DNA of 64,000 nt from Thermus tengchongensis. Lineage in GTDB: Bacteria; Deinococcota; Deinococci; Deinococcales; Thermaceae. Positions 45,640 through 53,931 of this stretch are shown piece by piece. The stretch is from the NCBI RefSeq assembly GCF_021462405.1, contig NZ_JAKEDU010000007.1, positions 56,401-120,400 on the forward strand, in the 5' to 3' direction. Position 1 is the first letter of the stretch. Each line of letters starts with the position of its first letter. Position numbers and translations under genes: made by a program. The notes under the pieces were generated by a model. That model was not told the origin of the DNA and did no database searches. It was given only the letters and a program-made list of their open reading frames with translations.

Positions 45640-45748
45640 GCCGTTCCCCTAGACCTCTGTGCATCCTCCCCGAGGCGCACCCCCCAGGACCCCAAGGCCC
45701 TGACCCGGGGATGACAATGGGCACCTAGCCTACCTTCGGAGGTGCGCG

Positions 45749-47254
45749 ATGAAGCGGAGGGATATCCTAAAAGGCAGTCTGGCCGCCGGTGCCCTGGCCC
45801 TTCTCCCCAAGGGAGGTGCCCAGGGCGCTCCCCAGAACGTACCCAGCCTTGGCAGGCGCTACCGGAACCTGATCGTCTTCGTCTACGACGGTTTCTCGTG
45901 GGAGGACTATGCCATCGCACAGGCCTACGCCAGGAGGCGCTTAGGGCGGGCGCTGGCCCTGGAGAGGCTCCTCGCCCGCTACCCCAACGGCCTCATGAAC
46001 ACCTACAGCCTCACCAGCTACGTCACCGAGTCCAGCGCCGCGGGCAACGCCATGTCCTGCGGGGTGAAGACGGTGAACGGGGGCCTGGCGGTGCACGCGG
46101 ACGGCACCCCCCTCAAGCCCTTCTTCGCCGCCGCCAAGGAGATGGGGAAGGCGGTGGGCCTGGTGACCACCACCACCGTCACCCACGCCACCCCGGCCAG
46201 CTTCGTGGTCTCCAACCCCGACCGCAACGCCGAGGCCCAGATCGCCGAACAGTACTTGGCCTTCGGGGCGGAGGTTTACCTGGGAGGCGGGGACCGCTTC
46301 TTCAACCCGGAGAGGCGGCAGGACAAAAAGGACATGTACGCTGCCTTTGCCCAGGCGGGCTACGGGGTGGTGAAGACCCCGGAGGAGCTGGCGCGGAGCA
46401 ACGCCTCCAAGCTCCTTGGGGTGTTTTCCGACAGCCACGTGCCCTACGAGGTGGACCGCCGCTTCCAGGGGGTGAGGGTGCCGAGCCTCAAGGAGATGGT
46501 CCAGGCGGCCCTGCCCCGGCTGGCGGCCCACCGGAACGGCTTTGTCCTCCAGGTGGAGGCAGGGCGCATCGACCACAGCAACCACCTCAACGACCCCGCG
46601 GCCACCCTGTGGGACGTGCTGGCGGCGGACGAGGCCTTGGAGGCCCTCACTGCCTTCGTGGACCGCAACCCCGACACCCTCCTCCTCCTGGCCGCGGACC
46701 ACGCCACCGGGGTGGGGGCCCTGTACGGGACGGGCCGGAGCTACCTGGAGAGCTCTGCAGGCATCGACCTCCTGGAGGGGCAGAAGGCCAGCTTCGAGCA
46801 CATGGGCCGGGTCTTGGGCACGAACCCCGACGCGGGCCAGGTGAAGGAGGCCTACCGGGCCATGAAGGGGGTGGCCATCACGGACCAGGAGGCGCAGATG
46901 GTGGTGGAGGCCATCACCAAGCGGGTCTACCTGCCCGACGCCGTGCGGTACAGCATCCAGCCGGCCAACACCATGTCCTGGGCCATGGTGCAGAAGAACG
47001 CCCAGAAGCCCGAACGGCCCAACATCGGCTGGAGCTCTGGGCAGCACACGGCGAGCCCGGTGATGCTGGCCCTGTACGGGCAGGGGCTGCGCTTCCTGAA
47101 CCTGGGCCTGGTGGACAACACCCACGTCTTCCGGCTCATGGGGGAGGCTTTGGGGATCCGCTACCAGAACCCGGTGATGAGCGAGGAGGAGGCCCTGGAG
47201 ATCCTGAAGTCCCGGCCCGTGGGCATGCGCCACCCCGAGGACGTCTGGGCCTAA
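45749..47254 (+). CDS. phoA: Alkaline phosphatase, Tat-exported
   Basis: 501 aa. MKRRDILKGSLAAGALALL is a twin-arginine signal peptide (RRDILK). The mature protein begins near residue 28. IVFVYDGFSWEDYAIAQAYA gives the first metal Asp, YVTESSAAGNAMSCGVKT the nucleophile Ser95, QVEAGRIDHSNHLNDPAA and LAADHATGVGALYG the metal ligands, and SSGQHTASPVMLALYG the last His. It releases phosphate from monoesters outside the cytoplasm with Zn/Mg. The ATG follows GGAGGTG. It stands alone; a GC hairpin and a repeat follow it. Confidence 0.92.
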   Translation: MKRRDILKGSLAAGALALLPKGGAQGAPQNVPSLGRRYRNLIVFVYDGFSWEDYAIAQAYARRRLGRALALERLLARYPNGLMNTYSLTSYVTESSAAGNAMSCGVKTVNGGLAVHADGTPLKPFFAAAKEMGKAVGLVTTTTVTHATPASFVVSNPDRNAEAQIAEQYLAFGAEVYLGGGDRFFNPERRQDKKDMYAAFAQAGYGVVKTPEELARSNASKLLGVFSDSHVPYEVDRRFQGVRVPSLKEMVQAALPRLAAHRNGFVLQVEAGRIDHSNHLNDPAATLWDVLAADEALEALTAFVDRNPDTLLLLAADHATGVGALYGTGRSYLESSAGIDLLEGQKASFEHMGRVLGTNPDAGQVKEAYRAMKGVAITDQEAQMVVEAITKRVYLPDAVRYSIQPANTMSWAMVQKNAQKPERPNIGWSSGQHTASPVMLALYGQGLRFLNLGLVDNTHVFRLMGEALGIRYQNPVMSEEEALEILKSRPVGMRHPEDVWA

Positions 47255-47282
47255 GGGCTTGGCAGACCCTCCTTCCTTTCGG

Positions 47283-47302
47283 GCCGCCCCTGAGGGGGCG
47301 GC
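47283..47302 (+). terminator. Terminator-like hairpin after phoA
   Basis: GCCGCCCC, loop TGAG, GGGGCGGC gives a perfect 8-bp stem 28 nt after the phoA stop. No U-run follows, which is common for strong GC hairpins in Thermus. It directly abuts repeat copy B. Confidence 0.55.
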
Positions 47303-47412
47303 TTAAGTACCCCGCCATGGCTTGCGCCACGGCGGGGGCCCCAAAGAGGCCATGAGCACGCCACTTTGGCTTTGGCCGATGCGATGGGGCAACCTTTGCG
47401 TGCGGGTGCTTA
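47303..47412 (-). repeat. ~106-bp intergenic repeat, copy B (inverted)
   Basis: Read on the minus strand it matches copies A, C and D, with about four extra bases. Stem 1 is GCACGC/GCGTGC. Stem 2 is CCCCGCCGTGGC, GCAA, GCCATGGCGGGG: relative to copy D one T-A pair has become C-G on both sides and one G-C has become a G-U wobble, so pairing is kept. Confidence 0.85.
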
Positions 47413-47504
47413 AGTGCCCTGTGGGGCATCCAAAACCCATTTGGGCCTTCCCACCCCTTTCCCCAAGCCTCCCCAAGGGCGCAGGCGCCGTTGACCCAAG
47501 CCTC

Positions 47505-47830
47505 AACCATACAGGTGCGCCTCCACCTCCGCTACGCTAGACTACGCCGCATCAAGGCCCTTCCTGAAGACCATGGACCCGGACATGGTGAGCCTCGAGG
47601 GGGCCAGGCAGGACCCGGATTTCCTGCAGGCCCTTGCCGAACTTTCCCTGAAGATAGGTCCCGGTGCCTTTGATGTCCACTCCCCCTTGGGGGCCTCGGT
47701 GGAATAGATCCAACCCCCGCCTCGAGGGGTACCTCCGCCACCTGTTCCCAAGCCGCCTATGGGTAAACCCGGACTACGGTCTGAAGACCCGCAGACCCAA
47801 GGCCGTGGGTAATCTCATCGGTGGAGAAGA
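47505..47830 (+). pseudogene. MetE-like (B12-independent) methionine synthase remnant, C-terminal
   Basis: Pieces in three frames align with the C-terminal end of MetE-type enzymes. TIQVRLHLRYARLRRIKA is the degenerate His loop region. TMDPDMVSLEGARQDPDFLQ with IGPGAFDVHSPLGASVE comes next and is stopped by TAG at about 47704. SRLWVNPDYGLKTRRP follows in another frame. The remaining ~80 % of the gene is absent. At least two frameshifts and one stop mark it as dead. It lies 48 kb along, between phoA and intact cobalamin genes. Confidence 0.72.
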
Positions 47831-47904
47831 CGGTTAGGGAGGAAGCCATGCTCACAGGGAAAGCAGCGGCCCCTATGCCTTCGCCTCCCTCCTTGACCGG
47901 GTCA

Positions 47905-48035
47905 CTGGGCATCCCTTGGGCGACAAGCCCCGCACCAGGGATAGAGGCCAAAAGCCGCCAGGGCCAAGGTCACCGCCGGGTTCAGGTGAGCCCCGGGGGC
48001 TGGCTAGCCCAAACCTCCATCCGCACCGCCCATCG
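47905..48035 (-). pseudogene. Aquaporin/glycerol facilitator (MIP family) fragment
   Basis: On the minus strand one frame reads PPGAHLNPAVTLALAAFG followed by LYPW, the first NPA box and its helix in MIP channels, then runs into a stop after about 12 more codons. The NPA codons are at about 47973-47984. Upstream and downstream helices cannot be recognised. It is a short relic in the same decayed stretch as the MetE-like remnant. Confidence 0.6.
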
Positions 48036-48159
48036 CTTAACGCCAGGCACCCATTCCCGCGGCGGGGGGCCAGGGACCTGGGTCCACCATTCCCAAGCCA
48101 GCGCCTTTTCCTATCCCGAGATCGTTGCCCCATCTAAGATGCCCCCAGGAACCCCCCCC

Positions 48160-48165
48160 TAACAT
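48160..48165 (+). promoter_or_regulatory. -10 box TAACAT for the cobalamin aminotransferase gene
   Basis: TAACAT ends 6 nt before the ATG at 48172, with GGGGTT between, so translation would begin at or within 1-2 nt of the 5' end of the mRNA. Confidence 0.55.
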
Positions 48166-48171
48166 GGGGTT

Positions 48172-49164
48172 ATGCTGGACGACATCTTGAAACCCATCCA
48201 TGGAGGGCCCGACGATGGCCCCGAACCCCTCTACGATTTCTCCACCAACGCCAACGCCCTAGGGCCTAACCCCGTGGTCCTTCGGTACATCCGGGCCAAG
48301 GACCCAAGCCGCTACCCTGACCCCCTCTACCGCCGCCTGCGCCGCCTCCTGGCCGAGGCCCACGGGGTCCAGCCGGAGCAGGTGGCGGTGGGCACGGGCA
48401 CCAGCGAGCTCATCCACCGCCTGGCCCGCTGGAACTACCTGCGGGGCCCCATTCTTCTCCTTAAGCCCACCTTCAGCGAGTACGCCCGGGCCGCCAGGGC
48501 CCTGGACCTGCCCCTTTGGGAGGCGGAGACCCCGGAGGCATTCCTCAGGCTGTTGCCCAGGAGCTCCTTGGCCTTCCTCTGCCTCCCCAACAACCCCACG
48601 GGGGAGGTGTACCCCTTTCTGGAGGAGGCCGCGCAGAGGGCAGGTGGAGCCTTGGTCCTGGACCTGGCCTACTACCCCCTGCTGGAAAACCCCCCTCCCC
48701 TGCCCCGGGAGGCCTGGCTCCTCTTCAGCCCAAACAAGGCCCACGGCCTCACGGGGGTGCGGGCCGGGTACCTGGTGGCTCCCTTGGACCTCAGCCACTT
48801 CCAGAACCTGGCCCCCTCCTGGCCGGTTTCCGTGTACGGTGAGGGGCTTTTGGAGGGGCATCTGGACCCCGAGGCCGAGTCCTGGTTGGCGGAAACCCGG
48901 AAGGAGCTCCACCGCCTGAGGCGCCTCCTGGCCCAGGGGCTTAGGAGGATGGGCCTCGAGGTGCGGGAAAGCCCTGCCAACTTCCTCCTGGTGCGGGTGG
49001 GAAAGGCCACGGAAGTGGCCAAGGCCCTCCGGGAACAGGGCATCCGGGTGCGGGACGCCACCAGCTTTGGCCTCGGGGAATGGCTCAGGCTCTCCGCCCA
49101 AAGGGAGGAGGCCATTCAGGCCCTTTTGCAAGCCCTAAAGGAGGTCTTGGCCCGGGTACACTGA
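48172..49164 (+). CDS. PLP aminotransferase-fold cobalamin enzyme (threonine-phosphate decarboxylase, CobD/CobC type)
   Basis: 330 aa, related to histidinol-phosphate aminotransferase. YDFSTNANALGPNPVVLRYI at the start, GTGTSELIHRLARWN, LCLPNNPTGEVYPFLEEAA, VLDLAYYPLLENPPPL, and SPNKAHGLTGVRAGYLVAP with the PLP lysine are present. In cobalamin synthesis this family makes (R)-1-amino-2-propanol phosphate from threonine phosphate or aids its attachment. Its position immediately before the cobQ-cobU fusion supports that role over histidine synthesis. The nomenclature differs between Salmonella (CobD) and Pseudomonas (CobC). Confidence 0.87.
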   Translation: MLDDILKPIHGGPDDGPEPLYDFSTNANALGPNPVVLRYIRAKDPSRYPDPLYRRLRRLLAEAHGVQPEQVAVGTGTSELIHRLARWNYLRGPILLLKPTFSEYARAARALDLPLWEAETPEAFLRLLPRSSLAFLCLPNNPTGEVYPFLEEAAQRAGGALVLDLAYYPLLENPPPLPREAWLLFSPNKAHGLTGVRAGYLVAPLDLSHFQNLAPSWPVSVYGEGLLEGHLDPEAESWLAETRKELHRLRRLLAQGLRRMGLEVRESPANFLLVRVGKATEVAKALREQGIRVRDATSFGLGEWLRLSAQREEAIQALLQALKEVLARVH

Positions 49165-49177
49165 GGGGATGACGGAC

Positions 49178-49283
49178 CTAAGTAGCCGCACGCAAAGGCT
49201 GCCCCACCGACCAAAGCCAAAGCAGCGTGCTTATGGCCTCTTTGGGGCCCCCGTGGTGGCGCAAGCCACGACGGGGTACTTAG
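49178..49283 (+). repeat. 106-bp intergenic repeat, copy C
   Basis: Begins CTAAGT and ends ACTTAG, 6-bp perfect inverted ends. Lies 14 nt after the aminotransferase stop. Stem 1 is intact (GCACGC/GCGTGC). Stem 2 has one G-G mismatch. The 151 bp from its end to the cobQ start (49284-49434) show no gene or clear site. Confidence 0.88.
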
Positions 49284-49434
49284 CCCCTTGCCCCAAGAGG
49301 ACGTTGCGGCCGTGGAAAGCGCCTTACCCCTTCAGCCCCGATGCCCGCCAACCCTTGGACCGGGAGCCCTTGGAGCCTTGCTTGGTCCTCGGGCGGGATA
49401 GGGCAGGCCCTGGCAACGGGAGTCCGGGAGCGCA

Positions 49435-51345
49435 ATGAGGGCCAAGGCGCTTGCAGTCTGGGGCACGGGGAGCGGGGTAGGGAAAAGCCTCCTTACCGCA
49501 GGCCTTCTCCGCCACTTCAAGCGCCTGGGCCTCCGGGTAGCCCCCTTCAAGGCCCAGAACATGTCCAACCACGCCCGGGTGGTGGCGGGAGGGGAGATGG
49601 CCAGCGCCCAGTGGCTCCAGGCCCTGGCGGCGGGCGTCCCCCCCGAGCCCCGCATGAACCCCATCCTCCTAAAGCCCATGGGGGAACGGTCCTCCCAGGT
49701 GGTCCTCCTGGGCCAGGTGAGCCCGGAGCTCTCCCGGCTTTCCTGGAGGGAGCGGCGCCCCCACCTGGAAGGGGTGGTGCGGGAGGCCCTGGAGGGGCTT
49801 CTCCGGGACTACGACCTGGTGGTGATGGAGGGGGCGGGAAGCCCCGTGGAGCGCAACCTCTGGCCCGACCTTCCCAACCTGAAGGTGGCCCAGTGGGCAG
49901 AGGCCAAGGCCCTTCTGGTGGCGGACGTGGACCAAGGGGGCTCCCTGGCCGCCCTTTACGGCACCTGGGCGCTGTTACAGGACCACCGCCAGCGGCTTCT
50001 GGGGTTTGTGTTCAACAAGTTCCGGGGGGAGCTGGAGCTCTTAAAGCCCGCCTACGGGCTCCTGGAGGCCTGGACCGGCGTGCCCGTCCTGGGAACCCTA
50101 CCCATGCTGGGGTTGGAGCTTCCCGAGGAGGATGGGTTCCGGCACCGGCCCCGGGCCGCGGGCCATGGAAAGGTGGCCATCCTCCGCTACCCCCACGCCT
50201 CTAACCTGGACGAGTTCTGGCCCTTGGGGGAGCTAGCCCAATTGGTCCAGGCCCGCACCCCGGAGGAGGCGGAGGGGGCCTGGCTCCTGATCCTTCCAGG
50301 AAGCCGCCTGCCCGCCGAGGACCTCCCTTGGCTCAGGAACTTCCTGCCCCTGATCCGCGACCACCTGGCCCAAGGCAGGCCCGCGCTGGCGGTCTGTGGG
50401 GGAGCGGAAATGCTGTCACAGGCTATCTTGGACGAGGAAGGGGTGGAAAGGAAGGGCACCTTCCCAGGCCTCGGCCTCCTTCCCTTCCAGGTGCGGATGG
50501 AAAGGCGCAAGACCGTGGCGCGTAGGCGGCTCCTCCTCCAAGGCCTAGGGGGCTTCTGGGACCGCCTGAACGGCCTCGAGGTGGAGGGGTACGAGATCCA
50601 CCATGGCCAGGGGCTCCCCCTCTTCCACCAGGAGGGCCCCCTCCTGGCCACCTGGCTCCACGGCCTCATGGAAAACCCCGGGGTGCAACGGGCCCTCTTT
50701 GGCCGGGAGGCCAAGGGGCTGGAGGAGGCCCTGGAGGAGCTGGCGGACGCCCTGGAAGCGCACCTGGACCTGAGGCCCCTCCACCGGGCCCTGGGGCTTG
50801 CGGAAGAGGCCCAGCCCTTGGCCCCCGGACGGGAAAGTCCAGACCCCCCTCCTAGACCCGGCCTCGTCCTCCTCCTGGGAGGGGCGAGAAGCGGCAAAAG
50901 CCGCCGCGCCCAAGAGCTTGCCGGCCCCTTTGCCACCCTCATCGCCACCGCCGAGGCCAGGGACGACGAGATGGCGGAAAGGATCGCCCGCCACCGGGCC
51001 GAGCGCCCCCCCACCTGGGAGACCCTGGAGGAGCCCGTGGACCTGGCCGGCGCCCTCCTCGAGGCCCGCCACCCCACGGTGGTGGTGGACTGCCTGACCC
51101 TGTGGGTGGCCAACCTGCTGGAAAGGAGCCTGGATCCCATATGGGAGGCCAAGCGGTTCCTGGAGGCCATCCCCCGAAGCGGCAAACGGGTCATCGCCGT
51201 CTCCAACGAGGTGGGCATGGGCATCGTCCCCGCCCATCCCTTGGCCCGGCGCTACCGGGACATTTTGGGGGAGGTAAACGCCCTCTTCGCCCAGGCGGCG
51301 GAGGAGGTCTACCTCATGGTGGCGGGCCGGGCCCTAAGGCTCTAA
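49435..51345 (+). CDS. Fused cobyric acid synthase (CobQ) and adenosylcobinamide kinase/guanylyltransferase (CobU)
   Basis: 636 aa. Residues about 1-460 are CobQ/CbiP, which amidates four side chains. The P-loop is [38 protein letters not shown] and [17 protein letters not shown] follow, and the glutaminase Cys is C321 in [14 protein letters not shown]. After a proline-rich linker (PDPPPRPG, about 467-476), residues about 477-636 are CobU. It has [39 protein letters not shown] with the guanylylated His, [15 protein letters not shown] and [11 protein letters not shown]. Both halves look complete. The 3' end overlaps the convergent cobO by 4 nt. Confidence 0.93.
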   Translation: MRAKALAVWGTGSGVGKSLLTAGLLRHFKRLGLRVAPFKAQNMSNHARVVAGGEMASAQWLQALAAGVPPEPRMNPILLKPMGERSSQVVLLGQVSPELSRLSWRERRPHLEGVVREALEGLLRDYDLVVMEGAGSPVERNLWPDLPNLKVAQWAEAKALLVADVDQGGSLAALYGTWALLQDHRQRLLGFVFNKFRGELELLKPAYGLLEAWTGVPVLGTLPMLGLELPEEDGFRHRPRAAGHGKVAILRYPHASNLDEFWPLGELAQLVQARTPEEAEGAWLLILPGSRLPAEDLPWLRNFLPLIRDHLAQGRPALAVCGGAEMLSQAILDEEGVERKGTFPGLGLLPFQVRMERRKTVARRRLLLQGLGGFWDRLNGLEVEGYEIHHGQGLPLFHQEGPLLATWLHGLMENPGVQRALFGREAKGLEEALEELADALEAHLDLRPLHRALGLAEEAQPLAPGRESPDPPPRPGLVLLLGGARSGKSRRAQELAGPFATLIATAEARDDEMAERIARHRAERPPTWETLEEPVDLAGALLEARHPTVVVDCLTLWVANLLERSLDPIWEAKRFLEAIPRSGKRVIAVSNEVGMGIVPAHPLARRYRDILGEVNALFAQAAEEVYLMVAGRALRL

Positions 51346-51905
51346 TGCTCTATCCCCCTTTGGGCGGGCACCCCCAGGTCGAAGGCGTGCTTCACCTTGC
51401 GCATCTCGGTGACGGTGTCCGCCAGGGCCAGCAGGGGCTCAGGGGCCCCCCTCCCGGTGACCACCACGTGCACGTGGCGGGGGCGGCTACGCAGGGTATC
51501 CAAGAACTCCTCCAGGGATATCCAGCCGTAGCGCAGGGGGTAGGTGGCCTCATCCAGGACGACCAGGTCCCACGCCCCCGAGAGGAGGGCCTCCTTGGCC
51601 CGTTCCCAGCCCTCCAGGGCCAGGGCCTTGGAGGCCTCGAGGTCCCGGCTCTTCCAGGTAAACCCGTCCCCCAGGCCCTCAATGGGGATGCCCAAGGCCT
51701 CCAGGGCCCGGTGCTCCCCGAAGCGGGCCCCCTGGTGCTTGAGGAACTGGAAGATGCGCACCCTAAGCCCCCGGCCGTGGGCCCTTAGGGCCAGGCCGAA
51801 GGCGGCGGTGCTTTTGCCCTTGCCGTCCCCCGTGTAGACCAAAAGGAGGCCCCGCCTCTCCCCTTGCGGCTTGGCGTAGGGCTTCACCCGCTTAGGCTCC
51901 TCCAC
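51342..51905 (-). CDS. cobO: Corrinoid adenosyltransferase
   Basis: 187 aa CobA/CobO-type. Transfers the adenosyl group from ATP to Co(I) corrinoids. [20 protein letters not shown] is the P-loop, [20 protein letters not shown] and [18 protein letters not shown] follow, and [20 protein letters not shown] is the Walker B region. [20 protein letters not shown] also fits. It overlaps cobS by 22 nt, so the minus-strand order is cobT-cobS-cobO. Confidence 0.93.
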   Translation of the reverse strand: MEEPKRVKPYAKPQGERRGLLLVYTGDGKGKSTAAFGLALRAHGRGLRVRIFQFLKHQGARFGEHRALEALGIPIEGLGDGFTWKSRDLEASKALALEGWERAKEALLSGAWDLVVLDEATYPLRYGWISLEEFLDTLRSRPRHVHVVVTGRGAPEPLLALADTVTEMRKVKHAFDLGVPAQRGIEH

Positions 51906-52582
51906 AGGGCATAGCCTACCAGGCCCCCCAGCTCCGAAAGGGCGATCATGGCCCCCAGCACGTCCCCGTTCACCCCCCCAAGCCTCCGCGCCGCCAGGTG
52001 GGCGACCCCCCAGGCCGCCAGGAGGGCCAGGAGGGCGGGCCCCGGGTAGAGGAGGGGGAAGGGCAGGGCCAGGAGGAAGGGGGGAAGCACCGGGCCGCCA
52101 CGGATCAGCCCCGCCATCCCCGGGTGCAGGAGGGGGTAGCGGTTCAGGAAGGGCAGGATGGCAAAGCGGGCGAAGCCGGGAAGGAGGAGGAGGAAAAGGG
52201 GATCCCGCACCAGGGCCAGGGCCTGCCAGAGGAGGAGGAGGTACACCCCGCCCACCCCGAAGGCGAAGGCCCCCAGGTGGGGGTCCTTGAGGAGGCGGAG
52301 CCGCTCCTCCCTGGGCCTGGCCCCGAGAAGGGCGTCGGCGGCGTCCAGGAGGCCGTCCAGGTGCAGGAAGCCCGTGAGCCCCAGGAGGAGGGCCAGGGCC
52401 AAGGCGGCGAAGAGCCCCTCGGGGAGGGGGAGGAGGGCCAGGAGGGAGAGGGGAAGCCCCAGGGCGTAGCCCGCCACGGGGAAGAAGGCGGTGCTCCGCC
52501 GGAACTCCTCCGGAAGGGCCTCCTTGGGGGCCAGGGGAAAGACGGTGAGGAGGGCAAGGGCCAGGCGCAGGGTCCGCCGCAT
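51884..52582 (-). CDS. cobS: Cobalamin synthase (adenosylcobinamide-GDP ribazoletransferase)
   Basis: 232 aa polytopic membrane protein. Joins adenosylcobinamide-GDP with alpha-ribazole. [20 protein letters not shown] at the start, [19 protein letters not shown], and [20 protein letters not shown] with the Asp-rich metal site ([20 protein letters not shown]) are diagnostic. [20 protein letters not shown] and a late [18 protein letters not shown] complete it. It starts 3 nt after the cobT stop. Confidence 0.93.
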   Translation of the reverse strand: MRRTLRLALALLTVFPLAPKEALPEEFRRSTAFFPVAGYALGLPLSLLALLPLPEGLFAALALALLLGLTGFLHLDGLLDAADALLGARPREERLRLLKDPHLGAFAFGVGGVYLLLLWQALALVRDPLFLLLLPGFARFAILPFLNRYPLLHPGMAGLIRGGPVLPPFLLALPFPLLYPGPALLALLAAWGVAHLAARRLGGVNGDVLGAMIALSELGGLVGYALWRSLSG

Positions 52583-52585
52583 GGG

Positions 52586-53596
52586 CTAAAGGCGGTCGGA
52601 AACCCCCGCCTCCTCAAAGGTGGCCATGTGCAGGATGCGGGCCGCAGCCCGGAGGAGGGGCATGGCCAGCACCGCCCCCGTCCCCTCCCCCAGGGCCAGG
52701 TCCAGGTCCAAGAGGGGTTCCAGCCCCAGGGCCTCGAGGATGGGCCGGTGCCCCGGCTCCCGGGAGAGGTGCCCGGCAAAGAGGTTTTCCTTTAGGCCAG
52801 GCTCCAGCCGCCAGGCCAAAAGGGCCCCCGCGGAAACGGGAAACCCGTCCAGGACCAGGGGAAGCCCCGCCCGGTACCCTTCCAGGTACACCCCGGCGAT
52901 GGCCAAAAGCTCCAAGCCCCCCACCTCCGCGGCCACCTCCAAGGGTCCCATCCCCGGGCGCAGGCGGGCAAGGGCCTTCGCCACCGCCTCCCGCTTGCGC
53001 TTTAGGCCCTCCTCCCCCACCCCCGTGCCCCGGCCCACCACCCTCTCCGGGGGGAGGCCCAGAAGGGCCGCGGTGAGGGCGCTGGCCGCGGTGGTGTTGC
53101 CGATGCCCATGTCCCCCGCCGCCAGCAGGGTGGCCCCTTCCGCGATGGCCAGACGGGCGGCCTCCCGGCCCGCCTCCAGGGCCTTTTCCGCCTCCTCCAG
53201 GGTCATGGCCGCCTCCCGGGCCAGGTTTCCCGTGCCGGGGCGCACCTTGCGCCTCAGGAGCCCGGGGTGGTCGGGGAGCTCCCCCTTGACCCCCACGTCC
53301 AGGACGTAGACCCGGCAGTCCGCCACCGCCGCCAATTGGTTGATGGCCGCCCCGCCCCGGAGGAAGTTCAGGACCATCTGGCGGGTGACCTCCTGGGGGT
53401 AGGCGGAGACCCCCTCCGCCACCACCCCGTGGTCGGCGGCGGCCACCACCACCGCCCCGGGCCCCAGCTCCGGCTGGACCCTTCCCTGGAGGGCGGCCAG
53501 CCTAAGGGCCACCCCCTCCAGCCGGCCCAGGGAGCGGGGAGGCTTGGTGAGGCGCTCCAAGCGCATTTGGGCTGCGTGCAGGATTTCGTGGTTCAT
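52586..53596 (-). CDS. cobT: Nicotinate-nucleotide--dimethylbenzimidazole phosphoribosyltransferase
   Basis: 336 aa. Makes alpha-ribazole phosphate from nicotinate mononucleotide and a lower-ligand base. [20 protein letters not shown] at the start, [57 protein letters not shown] and [16 protein letters not shown] are conserved, and a catalytic Glu is expected near [20 protein letters not shown]. The ATG at 53596 lies 8 nt after TAAAGT, so the leader is very short. It is divergent from the riboswitch-led cbi operon. Confidence 0.94.
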   Translation of the reverse strand: MNHEILHAAQMRLERLTKPPRSLGRLEGVALRLAALQGRVQPELGPGAVVVAAADHGVVAEGVSAYPQEVTRQMVLNFLRGGAAINQLAAVADCRVYVLDVGVKGELPDHPGLLRRKVRPGTGNLAREAAMTLEEAEKALEAGREAARLAIAEGATLLAAGDMGIGNTTAASALTAALLGLPPERVVGRGTGVGEEGLKRKREAVAKALARLRPGMGPLEVAAEVGGLELLAIAGVYLEGYRAGLPLVLDGFPVSAGALLAWRLEPGLKENLFAGHLSREPGHRPILEALGLEPLLDLDLALGEGTGAVLAMPLLRAAARILHMATFEEAGVSDRL

Positions 53597-53604
53597 ACGC
53601 CCCA

Positions 53605-53610
53605 ACTTTA
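53605..53610 (-). promoter_or_regulatory. -10 box TAAAGT for cobT
   Basis: On the minus strand TAAAGT ends 8 nt before the ATG, with TTGCTG 18 nt upstream as a possible -35. It lies beside the divergent TTGACA of the cbi promoter. Confidence 0.5.
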
Positions 53611-53624
53611 GGCGACGGCCACCC

Positions 53625-53653
53625 TTGACAGCAAGACCCCACGGAAGCACAAT
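53625..53653 (+). promoter_or_regulatory. cbi operon promoter, TTGACA-17-CACAAT
   Basis: TTGACA at 53625-53630 and CACAAT at 53648-53653 with a 17-nt spacer. Initiation near 53660 places the whole cobalamin riboswitch in the leader RNA. Confidence 0.72.
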
Positions 53654-53683
53654 GGGCTCAGGCCCTCAGGCAAGGGCCCATGC

Positions 53684-53862
53684 GGCCGGGGTGCCCTAGG
53701 ACCCGGATGTCCTGGGGCGCAAAAGGGGGAAGACCGGTGAAAGTCCGGCGCTGTGCCGCAACGGTAACCGGCCCAACCCACGACCTGCCCACTAGGCCGG
53801 AAGCCCGAATACCCGCCCCGGTGCGCGCCTCACCTGCCCCCGAGCAGGGGTGAAAGGAGGCG
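53684..53862 (+). promoter_or_regulatory. Cobalamin riboswitch with a ribosome-site-hiding hairpin
   Basis: The aptamer core runs from CGGGGTGCCC through AAAAGGGGGAAGACCGGTGA, AAGTCCGGCGCTGTGCCGC and AACGGTAACCGG, to AGGCCGGAAGCCCGAATACC and a closing CCCCGG near 53820. It is followed by CGCCTC (53826-53831), an inner CCTGC/GCAGG hairpin, and GAGGCG (53857-53862). The outer 6-bp stem covers the AAAGGAGG ribosome site of the small ORF at 53866. No U-run follows, so B12 probably represses translation rather than transcription. Confidence 0.92.
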
Positions 53863-53865
53863 GAG

Positions 53866-53931
53866 ATGCGTGAAACAGCATTTTCCCGGCATAGGACCCT
53901 TTGCTCCCGTTGCCAAGGGAGTACCCCATGA
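53866..53931 (+). CDS. 21-residue leader ORF downstream of the B12 riboswitch
   Basis: ATG to TGA, encoding 21 residues (MRETAFSRHRTLCSRCQGST, ending Pro). AAAGGAGG lies 5 nt before the ATG and is the only strong ribosome site after the riboswitch. The stop overlaps the next ATG as ATGA, so translation of the leader would open the transporter start. The peptide has two Cys and four Arg but no known motif. It could instead be a non-functional coupling device. Too short for homology; the call rests on the signals around it. Confidence 0.55.
   Translation: MRETAFSRHRTLCSRCQGSTP

Noticed and set aside
49284..49434. Small gene or riboswitch before the cobQ-cobU fusion
   Set aside because: The 151 bp contain no ORF with a start signal and none of the cobalamin aptamer core blocks.
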